Assembly (NCBI GenBank): GCA_013076295.1
Contig: RQOL01000660.1
Coordinates: forward strand, 6,724,896 to 6,788,895
Reading direction: 5' to 3'
From: Sanderia malayensis
Taxonomy: Eukaryota > Cnidaria > Scyphozoa > Semaeostomeae > Pelagiidae
DNA: 64,000 nucleotides
Positions 13,926 to 24,400 of the stretch are shown here, piece after piece. The position numbers were made by a program, and so were the translations under genes. Below the pieces are notes generated by a model. That model did no database searches, was not told the DNA's origin, and saw only the letters and a list, made by a program, of their open reading frames with translations. Every line of letters begins with the position of its first letter. Within the stretch, counting starts at the first letter, position 1.

Positions 13926-14484
13926 GTCTGATTTCTCAACAATGGCGACTTCATTTGGAAATTTTCGAGCAAGACGTGAGGCCACGCTCAGGCCACCAGC
14001 AGACCTGCCAACCTCCCAAGCTTAAAAACCTGGATATTTAAAATTTTTCTTTATTAAAACCTGGAGATTTTGCTAAAAACCTGAAGATTTTGCGTCGCGA
14101 ACTTTTTTACCAAAAATAGCAAGATAATTCATATCATTTTCATAGAAATGATATGAATCTCGTTTGCATGCAAACATAGGAGCGAGGATCGATAAGCGGG
14201 ACAGGGGGCCGAGGGAGTTATTCCATGCCAACCAGCGATGTCAGCAGCGCTGTGATGTGATTCAAGAACGATAACACAGAAGAGGGAAGTTGTACATAAA
14301 ATCATGCATAAAATTTGCAGGGGAAAAGCTGAATAAAATCTAAACATCTTGAAAATCGCTGCATTGGTAAATTGAAAATAAGTTTTTGAAAAACCGTGTG
14401 AAATGAACAAAATTCGTGTGAACGTGAGATTGGGGCCAAAACCGTGAGACACACGGCAAAACCGTGAGAGTTGGCAGGTCTGCA

Positions 14485-14595
14485 CCAGCCCCTCCACCCA
14501 CGACGACGAATAAAATTCAGGCCTAGATTATTTGTAGTTGCAAAACTCCTCATCGTGTGGCTACCTGCCAGGTAACGTAGGTTTGATGCACGATG
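14485..14595. repeat. Repeat copy, inverted partner at 15380-15482
   Basis: The block with GCTACCTGCCAGGTAACG near 14561 and TCAGGCCTAGATTATTTG near 14517 is found in reverse complement at 15380-15482. The two copies flank 0.8 kb that includes a MITE-like element and the first minisatellite units. Confidence 0.65.
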
Positions 14596-15124
14596 AAATA
14601 GCTTTGCCATCTTGCAATAATCGGACGATGAATAACCTTGATTTCATTATCCATAATCAAAATCAAAATTATCCAATCGAGATCCACTTCGTATTTCAGC
14701 TTTGTAAATTGTAAATAAACAAAGAAAACACTCTTTTATTCTGCTACTGGCAGTTTCATGTCTTACTTTAAGACAATCCTCAGGCAACTAAAAAGATACG
14801 TTACATTACAATCTAAAAACGTTCCAGTGATTTCGTTTTCGAAATCGACGTCAGTTCTGTTCGTATGAACAAAGCTCAAGTTCGAATTTTCGCTGATGTC
14901 GACACTTGCCCATTATTTCGGATCGCTTATTCAACAGGTTGCTTCCAGGGAAATTAATGATTTCAAATTTCTCAGCTTCACAATCACAGAGTGCACAACG
15001 ACCTGATTCTGGAGGGAACGCTTTAGACTTCCTGATGACTCTCCAAACAATGGAACTTATAACACGAACTTGTTGTATTTATTGTTTAGAGAGTCATGGC
15101 AAGCATTCTAACCTTGCATTTTCA

Positions 15125-15304
15125 GGTAATGTGCAAGGTTAAAATGCTTGCCTGTGCAAATGCTAAAAATAGATTTGGTTATTAACCAATCAGAGAAGCG
15201 CAAAGAGAAGATTAGGCCTGTTGTTGCTGCCATTTTGCATTCTCTTCCGGTTCTCATCGATCTATTTTTAAACAGAACCTTTTATCTTTGCACATTCCTT
15301 TTAA
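15125..15304. mobile_element. Short MITE with AATGTGCAA ends
   Basis: The left end GGTAATGTGCAAGGTTAAAA is matched by an inverted right end around 15280-15304 (TTTGCACATTCCTTTTAA). A second copy in the opposite orientation, about 334 bp, is at 59308-59641. The copies share the internal phrase TTAACCAATCAGAGAAGCGC or its complement. It is short and non-coding, with terminal inverted repeats. Confidence 0.65.
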
Positions 15305-15309
15305 TACTA

Positions 15310-15380
15310 CTCTAGCAAACCACCCTCTTTGTCAAACCATACTCTAGCAAACAACCCTCTTTGTCAAACCATAGAGTAGG
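15310..15380 (-). repeat. Inverted units of the 32-bp minisatellite
   Basis: Two units of the reverse complement of the array at 15640-16200 are present (CCCTCTTTGTCAAACCATA and neighbours). They sit directly before the inverted copy of the 14.5 kb repeat. Confidence 0.8.
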
Positions 15381-15482
15381 GTTGCCTGCGTTACCTGGCA
15401 GGTAGCCACACGATGAGGAGTTTTGCAACTACAAATAATCTAGGCCTGAATTATAAGTTTGTCGTCGTCGGTGGAGGAGCCG
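15380..15482. repeat. Inverted copy of the 14.5 kb repeat
   Basis: This is the reverse complement of about 14485-14595, including CGTTACCTGGCAGGTAGC. It lies between the inverted minisatellite units and the main array. Confidence 0.65.
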
Positions 15483-15639
15483 GTGGCCTGAGCCCTTGCT
15501 AGAGTCAAACCATACTCTAGCAATAATACCTGTGGTGCTTTAGTAGATGGTGTAGCGAAGAGGGTGTTTTAATGGAGTGGGTGGCTTAGTAGAAATGATG
15601 GTTTAGTACAGTGGGTGGTTTGATACCAATTCAATAACA

Positions 15640-16205
15640 ATGACAAAGAGGGTGGTTTGCTAGAGTATGGTTTGACAAAGAGGGTGGTTTGCTAGAGTAT
15701 GGTTTGACAAAGAGGGTGGTTTGCTAGAGTATGGTTTGACAAAGAGGGTGGTTTGCTAGAGTATGGTTTGACAAAGAGGGTGATTTGCTAGAGAATGGTT
15801 TGACAAAGAGGGTGGTTTACTAGAGTATGGTTTGACAAAGAGGGTGGTTTGCTAGAGTATGGTCTGACAAAGAGGGTGGTTTGCTAGAGAATAGTTTGAC
15901 AAAGAGGGTGGTTTGTTAGAGTATTGTTCGACAAAGAGGGTGGTTTGCTAGAGTATGGTTTGACGAAGAGGGTGGTTTGCTAGAGTATGGTTTGACAAAG
16001 AGGGTGGTTTGCTAGAGTATGGTTTGACAAAGAGGGTGGTTTGCTAGAGTATGGTTTGACAAGAGGGTGGCTTGCTAGAGTATGTTTTGACAAGAGAGTG
16101 GCTTGCTAGAGTATGGTTTGACGAAGAGGGTGGTTTGCTAGAGTATGGTCTGACAAAGAGGGTGGTTTGCTAGATTATGGTTTGACAAAGAGGGTGGTTT
16201 AGTAG
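15640..16205 (+). repeat. 32-bp minisatellite array, about 17 units
   Basis: The unit is 32 bp, containing TTTGACAAAGAGGGTGG and TTTGCTAGAGTATGG. About 17 units are visible with point differences and a few one-base deletions (for example near 16060-16100). No long open frame runs through the array. Partial, more diverged units lie on both sides (15530-15640 and 16200-16260). Confidence 0.95.
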
Positions 16206-16260
16206 ATGGTGTAACGAAGAGGTTGGTTTAATGGAGTGGGTGGCTTAGTAGAATGACTGC

Positions 16261-17737
16261 CAAAGAAAACAACTTGGGTTTGTGATGCAGCTGCAGAATT
16301 CAACCCAGAGAGCAACAGCCTCGTAACCGGTGGCGGGAAAGAGGTTAGGATTTTGAAAGTCTTTGTAGCTGCAGTGATTGAACACTAATTGGGCGCGATT
16401 GAACACTAATTGGGCGCGAGTTTTTCTGTCTGTCCCAGGGGTGCTATGGGGCTCTGTCGGAAATTATCGGGAGATAATATGTCAATTGGGGTGTTAAAAT
16501 AATGCATGAAATACGGCTCCAAAATTAATTTTTGTTACCCTGGGGTTGAAAGAAGAAGAATGGGATTTGGTTAAGGGCCTCGTTGGACCTGAATTTTAGG
16601 GTTAAATTTCTGAAAAATCCAGCAATTTTGCTTTCACAGGGTGGGCTCTTTCCCTGCATCCCCCCCGGCCACGACGCCCCTGTATTTGGTAGAAGTTATT
16701 TCATTTTTTGGCTGTTTGAAGTGAAACAGTTACTCTTTGCAGAGTTCTCATTGATGGCGACGTCTTGTTTTGCCAGAGAAGCTTTTCCGTGGTCCATATC
16801 GTATAAACGTTTCCATCCAATTAAGGCTAAACAATGCCATGCAGATGAAATCATTGTATAAAATCAAAGGAACCTTGAGGTGAGTCGCGACAGATGGCTT
16901 TCATTTCACGGTATTATCCAGAAAGTGAACAAAATAATATCAAATTAAAGTCAAACTTTGGGAGCCTAATTTTCAGGATTGAACGCAGCAAATTCAAAAA
17001 ACATTTGTTTTGAGACCACTCAAGAAAACACTTTGACTTCAATTTTCGATCTTGTTTCATCAAGGTTAAAAAACTTTCATTTTCCAAAGCAAAAATGAAA
17101 TACTATAATTGCTGTGTAGCCTAGTTGTTCATATAATTAATGAACTTAATAATTGATTTTAGATTTAGCAACAAACATGATTAAGTTTTAATTAGCAATT
17201 TCAAGTTGTCTGTGCTCTCTGGAACATAACAACAACAAATCAACAATGATATAAAACTATTTTAATCTTTTATTCATGAAATTACTCGCAATGCCGGAAA
17301 GAGAGCATGGCAGATAGGAACAGAGCAACATAATTTCAGATAAAACCGCAGGAAAATAAAATAATTTCGTCATTTGTTCCCTCCCCCCTTTTTCAATATT
17401 CCTGAAATTATTCAGTGTGGATATAATATTGTGCACGTCAGAGAGTCAACATAAACATGCACTTTTCCAAGCTTTTTAATTTGAGCACCCTGTAACCTTG
17501 CAAGAAAAATGCAAAATTTCGCAATATTCTTAAAATAGGTACAAACTTGCTTGGAGTTGTGCGTGAATCCAACAAATAGCGTTTGGCGAAATGGTTTACG
17601 ATTGTAGGCATGAAATTTTTTGGAATCAATAAAACAAAAGAGAGACGTAATAAGTTGTTCCTTTGCGTGTGAGTGTGAGACCGAGAGGCCTGGGAACGAG
17701 TACTCTAAGTTGGATTAATAAACTCGACTTTCGCGTC
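16261..17737. other. Gap without a supported gene
   Basis: The stretch contains a short tandem duplication around 16378-16420 (two copies of an ATTGAACACTAATTGGGCG phrase). It also has a GC-rich segment near 16660 that recurs near 2705. I saw nothing coding. Confidence 0.4.
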
Positions 17738-17855
17738 ATGAGTGCCAGTCCAAAGAAAATTCACGGTGGTGTCAAAAAAGACAACACTTCGGAAGCAAGA
17801 AAACCAAGCGTTCATAAAATTGTTGTCCTGGGAGAAGGTCGCGTTAGAAAGTCAG
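17738..17855 (+). pseudogene. Orphan Rab-family first exon with altered P-loop
   Basis: From the ATG, about 39 codons end in VHKIVVLGEGRVRKS and a GT donor (GTAATT) at 17856. The KIVVLGEGRV phrase is typical of the beginning of Rab GTPases, closest in feel to the Rab21 group, where the P-loop continues GKTSL. Here the invariant Gly before Lys is Arg (AGA), which would be expected to damage nucleotide binding. I found no WDTAGQE, NKxD or other Rab exon downstream on this strand. It is either a duplicated, decayed first exon or a real one whose partner exons are diverged. The open frame and plausible donor are seen; the pseudogene status is inferred. Confidence 0.5.
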
Positions 17856-18637
17856 GTAATTTTATATTTACAAGCTCATCTCATCTTTTTTCATGTCGAT
17901 TTGACTATGTGACTTGTGTAAAATAAAGCACAATTTCATTATGAGAATAATACTAAACATCTGCAGTTAAAGTTGAATCATACAAATACTAATACCAACT
18001 AGGAGTAACTTACAGTTAATACATGCGCGCATCGCATCTGTATCAGCAAATATTAGTCGAATATAAGAGGAAAAAGAGTAATTGGGTTTATTGCCAATGC
18101 TAAGAAAATATTAGGTACTATCCTTTAGGATATCAGAATTCAAAAACTATAGCAAATTGGCAGAAAGGAGAAATTATTTTTGTCCTGTGCATCCACTCTG
18201 TTTGCAAAAAAATACTGAGAAGAGAAAGGTAATTTATAGGTTCGAGTTGTAATTTTATTAAAAACAATAAAGTTTAACATGGAAAAATAACTGGCCCATT
18301 GCTCTTCTTCGAGCTTTTGGCTGAAATTCAGGTCAAAATTTGAATAATAGTTTTCTTTGCTCTTAGACTGGTTATTCGTTGTGGCCTTTTTTACCATTGG
18401 AGTAGGTAAAGCATTTTGCTTGCAAGTAACTGACTTAGCCTCTTTTGGAATAAAGCTCTGAAAATTGTTTTCATTTAACATTTCAATCAAATTAGCATCT
18501 ACTTTTCTAAATGTTTCTTTAAGATATTTTGTTGTGTTATTCCGCACAAGAAATTCCAGATTGAGGTGTCACGTAAGAAACTGTAGAAAGATAATGGATT
18601 TCTGGTATAAAGCCTAAAAAACTACATTTTCTCTGCA

Positions 18638-19030
18638 TTAGCTGCATTCATTAACAGGCACAACTAAAATAGGTTCTTCTGATGACCTAAACGCATGGGT
18701 TATGTGGACTACACAGGACAGACTGTTAGCAACTGCCTGTATGATGATATTGTCACACCAAATACCCTCAATAGACATACGCTCCAAATACGTTTCCCAA
18801 TCAAAACCACTTGCAGCAACAGTTTGCTCACAGAGAGCAGGATTTGCCGCATGCGATATTGCTATTAGGCGAAGGTTTTTGTGCATGTCTGGTGCACTAT
18901 GAAGCTGGTGGGACACTGCCTTAAAAAGACCATCACCTGAACCACCCACATCGACAGGGGCCAAACAAAGTACCTGCAGTCTCTCCTGCAGTATTTCACT
19001 CAATGACTGGTCCTTTGCCTTTTTTGCAAT
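18638..19030 (-). pseudogene. Decayed OTU cysteine-protease fragment (transposon-associated type)
   Basis: The minus-strand frame contains DVGGSGDGLFKAVSHQLH, a His/Arg segment, and later GIWCDNIIIQAVANSL. This matches the OTU fold as found in animal mobile elements, where the first motif reads GSGDC(F/L)FKAVSHQL and the second GTWADxxIIQAVANAL. The catalytic Cys position is Gly (GGT at 18931-18929). The frame stops before the conserved C-terminal His region. The surroundings are repeat-like, so this looks like a remnant of a transposon-encoded OTU domain, not a host deubiquitinase. Confidence 0.6.
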
Positions 19031-19749
19031 AACAAAGGGCATTTGCAAAAAAGTGAGGGGGCCAACCAAGGTCCCCCCTTGGCCACCCCTTTGTAGGAGG
19101 CCCTGAGTTTGCTGGGCCTAGCAAAGCCCTCTTGACTTTTCTTCCATTTGTTGTGTTGGAATTTCAACCAAAAACGTCTCATAATTGTACTAGTTTCATC
19201 GTTGAAACAAAATTTAAATATTCGGGTAAATAACCGAGTCCAACAACCGCAAACTTTAAATTCAGTTGAAAGGAGGACGACAACCACCATTTCGTTTTCC
19301 TCAGTTTCATCCATTTCCGCTTGTTTGTGCATGTTCCCGTTTCAAAGGAAGTAAATAAACACTTCCGCGGCAATTTTATCAAAGAAGTGCGCATGACAGA
19401 TTAGCAGGCAACCGGAAACTCGAACATACAGTACATTAGTAAGCTCGCTCCTTCGTCGTGCGCAACAATGTATACATATCATTTGCTCATTAAAAGGAAG
19501 TCCACTAAATTTTCGATGGCAAACATTTGAAAATTTAGCTGCATAGTTTTCAATTCACATAAAAAATGTGAATTGAATATAATATAATATTTATTGGCAT
19601 TTTAATTACTCCACTTCGATAAATTTTTGTGAAGATTTTGAAGAGGCCTCTTCGCAGTTTTCTTTTAATATTATTACATAACAGTATGATATAGTTTAAA
19701 TTATGTTTTCATCTGAAAATTTATGAAATTCTAGTATATTTTTGCTAAA

Positions 19750-19915
19750 GAAATTCGCTAGTGAAACCAGTTTGGTAGTTTTATATTGTTATGCAAATTC
19801 TCTTGCTCAGGCCTAGAGCCACTTCTAGACGCCATTTTTCATCCGGTGGTGGGTAACTTATGCTCAGGGAGTGTATTGAAACGGGAAAGTAGCTAAAACT
19901 GCCTTTTGCTAGGCC
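19750..19915 (-). repeat. Inverted partner of the 13.76 kb repeat
   Basis: This is the reverse complement of about 13755-13925, with the shared CCATTTTTCATCCGGTGGTG near 19838. Confidence 0.6.
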
Positions 19916-21404
19916 TAATGCCATCTTTTTCGATAATAATACGTTTGTTTGTTCATTATCTTTTCAATTACTTCAGCCAATTCAAACATAGAAAACGCCC
20001 GCCTGGCGTCTTGTCACCAAAGCTGACTTTTTGAAATTATTTCGCGGATTTGAAATTTTGTCAGAAAATTGCAACTGACCAATGAAAACAGACTACACTT
20101 TTCTGCAGACGCTGACCAGTTTTCACATGAAAATTTACAAGGGCCTGGCTGAGCAATGGCTGCCGTGGTATCCTGCACAGCAGCAATATCTGGGCATTGT
20201 GTAGCAAGGCTACTTCTAATCCTCCAGAAATCCGCCATATTTTTTCAACCTGATATTTCGAAGTCCTGTGTTTGAGCACAGGTGCTAATTAATACCTTCA
20301 CACAGTCCATTGGTAAAGATGGGCGGGCATTAAAAGCGCATTAAAAAAATGCTAATTTTGCGTGTCGAAAAGTAAAAGGGACACAGAGTAGCGAGTCCAG
20401 TCTAATACCATCGAAAGAGTGAACACAAGGACTCAACATTGTAAACATTGTGTAATTTAATGTTGAATCTTCGATGATTCGATCTTTTGTAGCTTAGTTA
20501 GCAAGTTTTCTGCATGTTTCACACATGAAGGTTTAAACCATGCAAAAGTTCAGATGTCACCAAAAAGTTCAATAGAATCATGAATTTTCAATAATTTTGA
20601 TATATGAAATTATTTTGCTTGATATGAAAATAAATATGTTTATTGAATTTTTATTAAAGCATAATCCCAGCCTCATTAAAATTCAAAAATTCCCTTATAA
20701 TACAAACATAATAAAATGTTTCTGATGAACTGTCGTTCAATTCTAGCATCGCCATATTAAAAACGAGGTTCGTAAAATTTATTTCAAATTTATTAAATAC
20801 ATTATATTATAAAATTTGCTATCCAGTTTACTTATTAAGAACATTTACGAATGAAAATATAGCAAATTATTTATGCATGGATGGACTGAGAGTATACTTT
20901 TGTAATGTTACCTTATTGTAAAACAAAAATACATTATCAAGTTCAATGCAAGCATTAGAAAGAAAAGAAAGTTGCGAGGTTTTAGATTCAAAAACAGAGC
21001 CAGAATAGCCCAGCATAAACCCATCAAATTTTCCATAGTTTACGTTTACACATTCGAAAATATTGAAAATCCATCAGTTATATAGCCGACACATTTGTGG
21101 CAAATATTTTAGAAACGTGCTAAAAATTGATTAATTTTCATAATCCAATGAATCTGAATCATAAAAAAGGATGCTTTCGTCTGGATAAATTTTATACGCG
21201 AAAGAATATTCACCGTCAACTCAAATCAGTTTACATATGTCTTTTGCATCCTGTTAAAAAATCATTGTTATCCTAACACATTCACTTTTCTTTAGAAACA
21301 ATCGCTTTCCATGAAATGCATTTACCTGCAGACACATTCATCTTCATGTGGTTGAATTTTCACCAATTCGAGCATTGAGCAACACGGATGTTAGCCAAGC
21401 AGTA
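19916..21404. other. Gap between repeats and the COUP-TF 3' end
   Basis: This is strongly AT-rich sequence without recognisable coding potential. It should include the 3' untranslated region of the minus-strand nuclear receptor gene. Confidence 0.4.
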
Positions 21405-24400
21405 TCATCGTGGCGGCGTGCCATTGTGTAATTTTGAATTGATATTTCCTTGAGGAGGACTGTTATGTCCATTCTCACCATCTGATCCGGTGCTGCTTGG
21501 ACTGCGTGAAATGCCGCTACCACCTGTATTCAATCCCGGATTGCCGACAAGTCCGATGCCATTCATGCCACTGCTGCCAGCGCTGAAATTGTATGTCATA
21601 TTGGCCATGCCGTTCAAATTCGGTGAGAATTGCATCGACAAAGTATTGTTGACCATGCTTGGCAGTCCATTCACTGAGCCATTTGCCATTCCATTGATGC
21701 TACCACCACAGCTGCCAGCATTGAAAGCATTGACATGATTCACATTGGGCACATTGACACTGCCACTGTTAAACTGCACATTTGCAAACGCATTCATCTG
21801 ATTAGGCATTGTGCACGGCATTGGGTTGATGTTGTTATTCAGCGTCATAGCACCACATCCGTTACCAAGGTTACCCATTACACCACTGTTACTCGTCGTA
21901 CCGCCAGCACCACCGCCAGCACCACCGCAATACGAGCTGTTGAATGTATTGCCCGATAACAGCATACCACTGAGCAGATTTTCCACACTGTAGTTGCCAA
22001 TCATTCGAGCGAAGAACAAACATTCAATTGCAGGTGGGCGAATCAGTCGCAATGCTGGTAAACGCAGCAGAAGCTTACCAAATCGACTGCCTTGATTAGG
22101 ATGATGCTGTCTAAGATACTCCTCCAATGCCGCCTGGGCCTTCTCTTGTAGATTCTCAATCAAGTGTGGATTGCTGATATTAGGCGTATCTGTAAGGCAT
22201 ATTCGGAAGGCTTTCTTTTCATTCTATCTCTAACCCCATGCCCGTAAATCACTCATTTTACCATTGACATTCTCTGGAAAGTATTTCCGAATATCATTAA
22301 CACGTCTGCATTGCTTATATGTGTGGCTATATGGTAACAGCCTAAGATGAGTCGTTGCGGTATAGACGTTTTATAAAGGAAAATTGTTTTTGAGAAATCA
22401 TCAAGGACCAAGTCTGCTGGCGTACAAATTGTGCTATAATCAAATTCATCACCTAATGCATCCTAATGTATTTTCAACATATTTTAATGCACTTCCAATT
22501 GTGCAAAATGCGGGTTTCTACATTTTATACTAGCATTGCTGAAGAATGTCGCATTCACTTTACTCGTAGGTGACGCGTTGATGTTTAGTATTTGATTTCT
22601 GTTAAAAATTACCCGTTTATTCTTTAACAAGATGGTTTATATTAATAATTTTGATGGAACACGAGTATTACGATCTTTGTCAAACATTTTTGTACCATTT
22701 ACACTGTTTTGAAAGAGTATTAGAGATGAATAGCACGCATGAGATAAAATTTGATTAGATTGCAAGGGTCCTATGCTGTGTAAGTCATATTCTGAATGTT
22801 GAAAGGTGATTTTCAACCTGGTGAAATGTTACAACAAGGCACAAACGCAAAAACCGAAAAAAGGAACTTTGAGTTTCCGCGTTTTAGGCAGGTCGAAGTT
22901 TCACACAGTCAAAGGAATAAGTTAAGACCATCATAAGAAATGAACGGTAAATAATTATAACCACTTACCTGGATTAAATAATACCAATGCCTTGAGGCAT
23001 GAAAATTCAGCAGCGTCAGTTTGCAATGTTTTGAATTTCTCAATGAGATCCTCAAACATCTTCAAATTTTCTTGGTTATTGCTGTTGACCACGTCATCTG
23101 ACACCCTTTTTCCATTCACCATTCCAGCATTGCCGCTAGTATCAGCGCCACCAAAGTTGGCCAATGACCTTGGATTAAACTGAAATGTACTGCAATGTTG
23201 TGCAGTGCTCAGAATGAACAGCTCGCTCCAACTATTTCTCAGCAGTGCAACCTGATCTCCAGTTGCCAGGGCAGAAAAGAAGGGCACGTTTCGTGCCCAG
23301 TCTACGGCGTTGAATAGCAAACGTGCTGCCATTTCATACAAATGCTCTGTTCCCGACATGCCATAGCTCGATGACGTCTGCTGGAACCTGGCCAACGAGT
23401 CGGCCCTCAATAACAAATTCGTGTATGCAGATATAAAGTTCTGTGGACTTGGCATGCCATTCATGGGGCCATTGAATGTGTTCGTGAATGTTCCAAACTG
23501 GTCTACCATAGAACCTTCCAGTGGTGATTTGGGTATTCTTCCTTTTTGAACAGCTGCAAAAAATGGACACATTATCAGCACAATACTCTCGGCAACATTC
23601 GAAATACAAGTAAATCAGGTAAACGACGCGTCTTTTCCAGTGCCTGAATTAAAGAAAAACTAGAACATGACAGCTTTCAATAGGGCCGGCATGGTAACTT
23701 TGATATGGCTCTCAAATAACGGACCATGCCACACGGACACACCCAAGTAAGACATGAAGGTACTCTATTAGCTATGTTCCGGGGAATAAAAAAGGGAGTA
23801 CCAGGCGGAGGATGACAGCCTTGTTATTTTAACGATTATTATTATGTTCACGAACACAACTCAAATTATATGCCAAAGATTGGTTCAGCTGGTAACTGCA
23901 CTGGTAAAGAGCCACCAAAAAAGAATCCCAAAGAGTGATAAGCTGAATTTGAATAAAAATAGGGAGTAAATGTCTAAATAGTTAACAATCTGCAAACAAT
24001 ACTCCAAAACTACAAATTAATTGAATAAGTGGAAATCCTGAAGGTAAAGCGACGATCAGTATTGTTGAAAAAAGCGAAAAAGTGGGAACCGAAACGAAAG
24101 GTCACTAGTTTGGTCGCACCAGAAATATTTAAAATGTTTGACCAGGTATATATTTCAAATTCTCCTTGTGTTGTCAGGAAATTACGATTGAAATATTGTT
24201 GAACTAGATATATCTCGTGTAAAATAGAAATACATATAAAATATTCGCAATTTTGTTGACCTTAATTCAATGTTATGCAATAAAATGACCTCCTCACGAG
24301 ATATTGCAATGCAACTTGATGGCAATAGTTGTACAACAACAAATCGTTAATAGCTTTGTGACTAGAAATAGTTCAATAGCAAAATATAGCTATCAAAGGT

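Noticed and set aside
15640..16205. CRISPR-like array
   Set aside because: The 32-bp units are contiguous without unique spacers and occur in an animal genome, so it is a minisatellite.
21490..21993. Plus-strand Pro- and Met-rich frames
   Set aside because: They are antisense shadows of the Asn/Gly-rich COUP-TF tail.
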